Shown: positions 58,671 to 64,000 of the stretch, one piece after another
How the letters are laid out: each line of letters begins with the position of its first letter
Numbering within the stretch: position 1 is the first letter of the stretch
Program-made: the position numbers and the translations under genes
DNA from: Gallaecimonas kandeliae
Lineage (GTDB): Bacteria; Pseudomonadota; Gammaproteobacteria; Enterobacterales; Gallaecimonadaceae
Length of the DNA: 64,000 nt
Reading direction: 5' to 3'
Assembly (NCBI RefSeq): GCF_030450055.1
Contig: NZ_CP118480.1
Location: forward strand, 2,321,415-2,385,414
The notes under the pieces: generated by a model
Seen by the model: the letters and a program-made list of their open reading frames with translations, nothing else
Database searches by the model: none
What the model was told of the DNA's origin: nothing

Positions 58671-59546
58671 TTAGGCCGTTTCCAGGGCCCTGTCCTTGTT
58701 CCCCTGGCTGACCAGGACCCCGGCCAGCACCAAGGCGCTGGCGACCCACTGGTTGGGGCTCAGGCGTTCGTCCAGCAAGCCCATGGCCAGCAGCAGGGAA
58801 AACAGCGGGATCAGGTTGACGAAGATGGCCACCTTGGCCGCCGCCAGCCGCGCCATGGCGAAGTTGTAAAGGCCGTAGGCCCCGAGGGTCACCCCCAGGC
58901 CGAGATAGAGCATGGCGCCCAAGGCCTGGCTGCTGACCTGGCCAGGCCAAGGCGCCGACCAGAGCGCCAGGGGCAGGAAGAAGAGAGCCCCGCTGATGGC
59001 CTGGATGGCGGTCAGCCAGAGTGGCGAGTAGCGGTCCGACAGGTATTTGAGCGACAGCGAATAGAGAGAGGCGCAGAGCATGGCCACCAGCTCCAGGGCG
59101 TTGCCGAGCCAGGGGTTGGGGGCATCTAGAGAGGCCTCGCCGCCGGCGCTTAGCCAAAGTACCCCCACCAGGGCCATGCCGAGGCCCAGCCAGAGCCGCA
59201 GCGACGCTTTTTCCTTCAGGAAGAGCACGGCGCCGGCCACCGTCAGCAGCGGTAACACAGCCGTGACCATGCCAGCTTGGCCGGCCGAGGTGTAGAGCAG
59301 CGCCTTGGCTTCGAACACGAAATAGAGGCAGGGCTCGGCCAGGGACATGGCCAACAGCAGCCGCCAGTCCCCCTTGCGGTAGCTGGCCTTGCCCCAAAAG
59401 CGGTAGCAGAGCCCCAACGCCAGGGCCGCCACCCACATGCGGGCGCAGATCACCCAAAGGGGCGATACTTCGGTAAAGACCAGTTTCAGTACCACGAAGG
59501 TGCTGGCCCAGAGGGCCATGGCCAGGACGAGAGCGAGGAACGGCAT
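58671..59546 (-). CDS. EamA/DMT superfamily transporter
   Basis: 291 residues from ATG 59546 (upstream in-frame codons would cross the rnf promoter). Ten membrane helices in two repeated EamA halves (MPFLALVLAMALWASTFVVL; LGNALELVAMLCASLYSLSL). The family exports amino acids and other metabolites or drugs; substrate unknown. Divergent from rnfA. Confidence 0.88.
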   Translation of the reverse strand: MPFLALVLAMALWASTFVVLKLVFTEVSPLWVICARMWVAALALGLCYRFWGKASYRKGDWRLLLAMSLAEPCLYFVFEAKALLYTSAGQAGMVTAVLPLLTVAGAVLFLKEKASLRLWLGLGMALVGVLWLSAGGEASLDAPNPWLGNALELVAMLCASLYSLSLKYLSDRYSPLWLTAIQAISGALFFLPLALWSAPWPGQVSSQALGAMLYLGLGVTLGAYGLYNFAMARLAAAKVAIFVNLIPLFSLLLAMGLLDERLSPNQWVASALVLAGVLVSQGNKDRALETA

Positions 59547-59567
59547 AATAACCCCACAGGTCCACTG

Positions 59568-59596
59568 TTGTTTAGGGGACCACAAACCACGATAAT
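59568..59596 (+). promoter_or_regulatory. Promoter of the rnf operon
   Basis: TTGTTT (59568-59573), 17-bp spacer, GATAAT (59591-59596): a good sigma-70 promoter with a start near 59603, 36 bp before rnfA. A GGTCC / GGACC pair surrounds the -35 box. Confidence 0.75.
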
Positions 59597-59638
59597 AACC
59601 CGTTGATTCTACTTTGGCCGAAGGGGACCTTGCCACCC

Positions 59639-60217
59639 ATGGGCGATTATCTGCTGTTGTTGATAGGTACAGTGCTGGTCAACAACTTCGTTTTGGTGAA
59701 ATTTCTCGGGCTCTGCCCCTTCATGGGGGTGTCCAACAAGCTGGAAAGCGCCATCGGCATGTCCCTGGCCACCACCTTCGTACTGACCCTGGCCTCCCTC
59801 TGCAGCTACCTGGTCAACACCTACATGCTCGAGCCTCTGGGCATGGGCTATTTGCGCACCCTCTCCTTCATCCTGGTGATCGCCGTAGTGGTGCAGTTCA
59901 CCGAGATGGTGGTGCAGAAGACCAGCCCCATCCTCTACCGGGTGCTGGGCATCTTCCTGCCCCTGATCACCACCAACTGCGCCGTGCTGGGGGTGGCCCT
60001 TCTGAACATCAACGAAAACCACAGCCTGATGCAGTCCCTCATCTACGGCTTCGGCGCCGCCGTCGGCTTCTCCCTGGTGCTGGTGCTCTTCGCCGCCATG
60101 CGTGAGCGCCTGGCCGCCGCCGACGTGCCCCTGCCCTTCAAGGGCCCGGCCATCGCCATGGTCACCGCCGGCCTGATGTCCCTGGCCTTCATGGGCTTTA
60201 CCGGCCTGGTGAAATAA
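59639..60217 (+). CDS. rnfA: Rnf/Rsx electron transport complex subunit A
   Basis: 192 residues from ATG 59639 (AAGGGGA upstream), E. coli RsxA 193. Six membrane helices; [20 protein letters not shown] near the start and [14 protein letters not shown] mid-protein carry the conserved Cys that hold the membrane [2Fe-2S] cluster shared with RnfE. The Rnf complex moves electrons between NADH and ferredoxin coupled to Na+ or H+; in gammaproteobacteria it also keeps SoxR reduced. Confidence 0.96.
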   Translation: MGDYLLLLIGTVLVNNFVLVKFLGLCPFMGVSNKLESAIGMSLATTFVLTLASLCSYLVNTYMLEPLGMGYLRTLSFILVIAVVVQFTEMVVQKTSPILYRVLGIFLPLITTNCAVLGVALLNINENHSLMQSLIYGFGAAVGFSLVLVLFAAMRERLAAADVPLPFKGPAIAMVTAGLMSLAFMGFTGLVK

Positions 60218-60218
60218 G

Positions 60219-60788
60219 ATGACCATGCTCTACGCTATCCTCGCCCTCGCCCTGCTGGCGCTGGTGTTCGGTGTCGTCCTTGGCCTCGCCTCGGTCAAGT
60301 TCAAGGTCGAAGCCGACCCCATCGTCGACCAGATAGACAACATCCTGCCCCAGACCCAGTGCGGCCAGTGCGGCTACCCGGGCTGCCGCCCCTACGCCGA
60401 GGCCATCGCCGGCGGCGACGACATCAACAAGTGCCCCCCCGGCGGCCAGGCGACCATTGAAAAGCTGGCCGATCTGCTGGGGGTCGAGGCCAAGCCCCTG
60501 GACGCCGCCCACGGCGAGGAAGACATCAAGAAGGTGGCCTTCATCCGCGAAGACGAGTGCATCGGTTGCACCAAGTGCATCCAGGCCTGCCCAGTTGACG
60601 CCATCCTCGGTAGCGCCAAGCACATGCACACCGTCATCAGCAGCGAGTGCACCGGCTGCGACCTCTGCGTCGAGCCCTGCCCGGTGGACTGCATCGAGAT
60701 GCGGCCCGTCAAGACCACAGTCCAGAACTGGAAATGGCAGCTCAAAGCCATTCCGGTCAAAGAAATCAGCGTGCGCGAGGGAGCCTGA
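60219..60788 (+). CDS. rnfB: Rnf complex ferredoxin subunit B
   Basis: 189 residues. One N-terminal membrane helix, then the Fe-S domain [10 protein letters not shown]...C and two ferredoxin [4Fe-4S] motifs [12 protein letters not shown] and [12 protein letters not shown]. Passes electrons between RnfC and the membrane subunits. Stop overlaps the rnfC start (TGATG). Confidence 0.96.
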   Translation: MTMLYAILALALLALVFGVVLGLASVKFKVEADPIVDQIDNILPQTQCGQCGYPGCRPYAEAIAGGDDINKCPPGGQATIEKLADLLGVEAKPLDAAHGEEDIKKVAFIREDECIGCTKCIQACPVDAILGSAKHMHTVISSECTGCDLCVEPCPVDCIEMRPVKTTVQNWKWQLKAIPVKEISVREGA

Positions 60789-63169
60789 TGTTGACCCTGA
60801 TGGAAAGGCTGACCAGCGACAAGGTCTTCGATTTCTTCGGCGGCATACACCCGCCGGAACACAAGGATCTCTCCAACCACAGGCCCATAGGCCGCCTGGC
60901 CCCGGCCAAGACATTGGTAGTGCCGCTGCGCCAGCACCTGGGTGAGCTGGGCGAGGTGCTGGTCAAGGCCGGCGATACCGTGCTCAAGGGCCAGCCCCTG
61001 TCCCAGGCGACCTCGGTGATGGGCGTGCCCGTCCATGCCCCCACCTCCGGTACCGTGCTGGCCGTGGAACCGCGCCCCCTGACCCACGCCTCCGGGCTCT
61101 GGGACCTGGCCGTGGTCATAGAGGCGGACGGCCAGAACCGCTGGACCGATAAGCACCCCGTCGCCAACCCCTTCGAGGCCGAGCCGGCCGTGCTGCTCAG
61201 GGCCCTCAAGGCCGCCGGCCTCGCCGGCATGGGCGGCGCCGGCTTCCCCACCGCCGTCAAGCTGGGGGGCTCCAGGGCCATCGACGCCCTGGTGATCAAC
61301 GCCGCCGAGTGCGAGCCCTACATCACCAGTGACGACTGCCTGCTGCGCGAAGAAGCCGAGGCCGTGGTCACGGGCGCCCGCCTCATGGCCCGCGTCGTCG
61401 GCGCCAAGCTGGTAGTGGTCGGCATCGAGGACAACAAACCCGAGGCCATCTCCGCTCTGGAGGCCGTCATCGAAAACCTCGATGACGTCTCCATGAAGGT
61501 GGTGCCCACCAAGTATCCCTCGGGGGCCGAGCGCCAGTTGCTCAAGCTGCTCACGGGCGTCGAGGTACCGGCCGGCGGCATACCGGCCGATCTGGGCCTG
61601 GTGGTGCAGAACGTCGGCACCGCCTACGCCGCCTACCGCGCCCTCGTCCATGGCGAGCCCCTGATCAAAAGGGTGGTCACCGTCACCGGCACCAAGGTAG
61701 GCAAGCCCGGCAACTACTGGCTGCCCATCGGCACCCCCATAGCACACGTCCTCGAGCAGGCCGGTTTCAACCCGGAAAAGCAGCAGCGCCTCATCATCGG
61801 CGGGCCCATGATGGGCTTTACCCTCCCAGACCCGGCCGCCCCCGTCACCAAGACGGTCAACTGCCTGCTGCTGCCGGCCAAGAAAGAGCTGCCCCCGGCC
61901 GGCAAGGAGATGGCCTGCATCCGCTGCGGCGAGTGCGCCAACGTCTGCCCGGCCGAACTGCTGCCCCAGCAGCTCTACTGGTACGCCAAGGCCAAGGACC
62001 AGGACAAGCTGGACGAATACAAGCTCTCCGCCTGCATAGAATGCGGCGCCTGCGCCTTCGTCTGCCCCTCCCAGATCCCCCTGGTGCAGTACTACCGGGT
62101 GGCCAAGGCCGAAGGCCGCGCCGCCGCCGAGGAAAAGCGCAAGTCCGACAAGGCCAGGGAGCGTTTCGAAGCCCGCAAGGACCGCCTGGAGCGGGACAAG
62201 CAGGAACGCGAAGCCCGCCACCAGGAAGCGGTAGCCCGGCGCGAAGCGGCCCTGGCCGCCCGCGGCGAAGGGGACAAGGCCCAGGATGCCGTGGCCGCCG
62301 CCCTGGCCAGGGTCAAGGCCCAACAGGACACCAAGGTAGCGGAGATCCAGAAGGACGCCGAGGCCAATGCCCGCCTCGACAAAGGCGAGCTGGTGCCGGA
62401 CAACAGCGAGATGGCGAGGCTGCGCGAAGAGCGCAAGCGCCAGGCCCGGGAGCGCAAGGCCGAGCTGGAAGCCCAGCAGGCCGCCGCCCAGCCCGCGCCT
62501 GAGGAAGCCGAAGGCGGTGACGCCAAGAAAGCGGCCGTGGCCGCTGCCATAGCCCGCGCCAAGGCCAAGAAGGCGGGGGGGACCATTGTCGAGGCCGCCC
62601 AAGCCGAAGGCACTGCCGACCAGCCAGGAGAGGCCCAACCGGCAGCCGACGCCAAGAAAGCGGCCGTGGCCGCTGCCATAGCCCGCGCCAAGGCCAAGAA
62701 GGCGGGGGGGACCATTGCCGAAGCCGCCCAAGCCGAAGGCACTGCCGACCAGCCAGGAGAGGCCCAACCGGTAGCCGATGCCAAGAAAGCGGCCGTGGCC
62801 GCCGCCATAGCCCGCACCAAGGCCAAGAAGGCGGGGAGCACCATAGCGGAAGCAGCCCAGGCCGAAGGTGCCCAGGCTGACGCCGGCGCGACCGAGCAGC
62901 CCATCGAGGCCCAGCCGGCAGCAGAGCCCCCAGCCCCGGCCGCCGATGCCAAGAAGGCGGCCGTGGCCGCCGCCATAGCCCGCGCCAAGGCCAAGAAGGC
63001 CGAGGCGGCCCAAGCCCAGGCCGCCGAGCAGCAAGCCGACGCGCCAGAGGCCCCCCAGGCCGATGCCGGTGCAGAGCAAGCCGATAACGCCGCCGCCCGT
63101 AAAAGAGCCGCCATAGCGGCGGCCGTGGCCAAAGCCAAGGCCAAGAAAGCCCAAGAAGGTCAGGACTGA
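60788..63169 (+). CDS. rnfC: Rnf complex NADH-binding subunit C with repeat-rich tail
   Basis: 793 residues (E. coli RsxC 740). Core of about 450 residues: GGIHPPEHK at the start, the NADH/FMN-binding GMGGAGFPTAVKL region, ITSDDCLLREEAE, and two [4Fe-4S] motifs CIRCGECANVCP and CIECGACAFVCP. The last about 330 residues are charged coiled coil, then Ala/Lys repeats DAKKAAVAAAIARAKAKKA in four full copies plus a partial one. The tail is typical of gammaproteobacterial RnfC but its function is unknown. Overlaps rnfD by TGATG. Confidence 0.95.
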   Translation: MLTLMERLTSDKVFDFFGGIHPPEHKDLSNHRPIGRLAPAKTLVVPLRQHLGELGEVLVKAGDTVLKGQPLSQATSVMGVPVHAPTSGTVLAVEPRPLTHASGLWDLAVVIEADGQNRWTDKHPVANPFEAEPAVLLRALKAAGLAGMGGAGFPTAVKLGGSRAIDALVINAAECEPYITSDDCLLREEAEAVVTGARLMARVVGAKLVVVGIEDNKPEAISALEAVIENLDDVSMKVVPTKYPSGAERQLLKLLTGVEVPAGGIPADLGLVVQNVGTAYAAYRALVHGEPLIKRVVTVTGTKVGKPGNYWLPIGTPIAHVLEQAGFNPEKQQRLIIGGPMMGFTLPDPAAPVTKTVNCLLLPAKKELPPAGKEMACIRCGECANVCPAELLPQQLYWYAKAKDQDKLDEYKLSACIECGACAFVCPSQIPLVQYYRVAKAEGRAAAEEKRKSDKARERFEARKDRLERDKQEREARHQEAVARREAALAARGEGDKAQDAVAAALARVKAQQDTKVAEIQKDAEANARLDKGELVPDNSEMARLREERKRQARERKAELEAQQAAAQPAPEEAEGGDAKKAAVAAAIARAKAKKAGGTIVEAAQAEGTADQPGEAQPAADAKKAAVAAAIARAKAKKAGGTIAEAAQAEGTADQPGEAQPVADAKKAAVAAAIARTKAKKAGSTIAEAAQAEGAQADAGATEQPIEAQPAAEPPAPAADAKKAAVAAAIARAKAKKAEAAQAQAAEQQADAPEAPQADAGAEQADNAAARKRAAIAAAVAKAKAKKAQEGQD
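62519..62944 (+). repeat. 129-bp tandem repeats in the rnfC tail
   Basis: Units start at 62519, 62648 and 62777 (period 129 bp, 43 codons), and a fourth longer-spaced unit at 62945. The first two are almost identical in DNA, the third slightly diverged, so the array arose by recent duplication and is prone to length change. Confidence 0.85.
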
Positions 63170-64000
63170 TGTTGATTGCCAGCTCCCCCCATACCCACAA
63201 GCACCGCAGCACAGGCCAGGTGATGCGGCTGGTGGCCTATGCCACCCTGCCCGGCATCGCCGCCCTCTTCCATTTCTTCGGCTACGGCGTCTTCATCAAC
63301 CTGGTGCTGTGCAGCCTCTCGGCCCTGGCCACCGAGGCCCTGGTGCTGCTGCTGCGCAGGAAGAGCCTCTGGCAGCTCGGCGACAGCTCTGCCCTGCTCA
63401 CCGCCGTGCTGCTGGCCATAGCCCTGCCCCCCACCTCCCCCTGGTGGCTGCTGGTCATAGGCTCGGTGTTCGCCATTCTGGTGGCCAAGCAGCTCTACGG
63501 CGGCCTCGGCCAGAACCTCTTCAACCCGGCCATGGCCGCCTATGTGCTGCTGCTTATCTCCTTCCCGGTACAGATGACCAACTGGCTGCCGGCACGGGAG
63601 CTTGCCCAGCACGCTCCGACCCTCGCCGACAGCATCAGCCTGACCTTCACCGGCTACAGCACCGACGGCTTTGCCGCCCACCAACTCAGCCAGGGCGCCG
63701 ACGGCGTCACCCAGGCCACCCCCCTGGATACGTTGAAGACGGACCTCAAGCGCGGCATGACCGCCTCCGAGTCCATGGCCAAGCCGCTCTTCGCCGGCAT
63801 CGGCGGCCTGGGCTGGAACTGGGCCAACCTCGGCTTCCTGCTGGGGGGCCTCTTCCTGCTGTGGCGGGGCGTCATCGACTGGCAGATCCCCGGCGGCGTG
63901 CTGGGGGGCCTCTTCGTCGCCTCCCTGCTCGGCTTCATGCTGCACCCTGACGGTAACGGCTCGCCGCTCTTTCACCTGTTCAGTGGCGCCGCCATGTTCG
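63169..64000 (+). CDS. rnfD: Rnf complex membrane subunit D (partial)
   Basis: The first 277 residues; the gene runs past the window. Several membrane helices, NLFNPAMAAYVLLLISFP, and GVTQATPLDTLK, where the Thr of the [ST]GATP-type motif carries covalently bound FMN. With RnfG it forms the flavin path across the membrane. Start overlaps the rnfC stop. Confidence 0.95.
   Translation, partial: MLIASSPHTHKHRSTGQVMRLVAYATLPGIAALFHFFGYGVFINLVLCSLSALATEALVLLLRRKSLWQLGDSSALLTAVLLAIALPPTSPWWLLVIGSVFAILVAKQLYGGLGQNLFNPAMAAYVLLLISFPVQMTNWLPARELAQHAPTLADSISLTFTGYSTDGFAAHQLSQGADGVTQATPLDTLKTDLKRGMTASESMAKPLFAGIGGLGWNWANLGFLLGGLFLLWRGVIDWQIPGGVLGGLFVASLLGFMLHPDGNGSPLFHLFSGAAMF

Noticed and set aside
60392..63154. 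920-codon open frame antisense to rnfB/rnfC
   Set aside because: Glycine/leucine-rich low-complexity reading that arises from the Ala/Lys repeats and high GC of rnfC on the other strand; rnfC is certain.

Overview
The window looks like a high-GC gammaproteobacterial chromosome. The gene set fits a Gallaecimonas-like or related marine lineage: rnf/rsx operon, csrD-like regulator, the queE-queC/queD arrangement, a VF530-family protein, MgtC and HupE/UreJ-type membrane proteins. The genus is my inference; only the class-level placement is well supported. The left host part (1-21272) holds housekeeping and metabolic genes: the end of cysK, corA, the queuosine precursor genes queE/queC/queD, a run of small conserved proteins, aspA with a divergent LysR regulator, a sensor kinase/sigma-54-type response regulator pair followed by an unlisted 27-residue membrane peptide, and a MATE exporter translationally coupled to uvrB.

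The middle (21278-55725, 34,448 bp) is a complete-looking transposable (Mu-type) prophage. I could place both ends: the element starts and ends TG...CA, the termini read TGTAGCC and (inverted) TGTAACC and share further positions, and a 5-bp target duplication CCAGA sits outside each end (21273-21277 and 55726-55730). Read from the right end on the minus strand the order is: repressor (divergent, LexA-like), Ner-like protein, transposase A, ATPase B, a tightly overlapping block of small early genes including DUF3164 and GemA, Mor, a terminator, a small cargo slot, lysis-type genes, small and large terminase, portal, head protein F, G, a self-contained cargo cassette, protease/scaffold, major capsid, then a lambda-like flexible tail (tube, -1 frameshifted tail chaperones, tape measure, tip proteins, a 1245-residue J-like tip protein, a fibre protein), and two unknown cargo genes at the far end. 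A Mu-type replication and head half joined to a siphovirus-type tail half resembles the B3/D3112 kind of transposable phage rather than Mu itself.

The most interesting parts of the prophage are the places that do not belong to the core: a two-gene cassette at 37185-38740 with its own promoter, a symmetric operator and its own terminator, encoding a secreted protein and a two-helix membrane protein that resembles putative abortive-infection proteins; it lies at the genome midpoint between genes G and I, where Mu carries its strong gyrase site. Another small cargo slot (46344-46937) and the two end genes (21455-22355) are unassigned. A 16-bp motif occurs just upstream of both the lysis block and the protease/capsid block and is a candidate late-promoter element.

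Right of the prophage (55731-64000) are three identical tRNA-Asn genes behind a strong promoter, with two degenerate tRNA-like 3' remnants between and after them, a csrD-like degenerate GGDEF/EAL protein, an EamA transporter, and the rnfA-rnfB-rnfC-rnfD operon (rnfD runs off the window). RnfC has an Ala/Lys-rich C-terminal tail built from 43-residue repeats that are nearly identical in DNA. No CRISPR array, rRNA or insertion sequence other than the prophage was seen.
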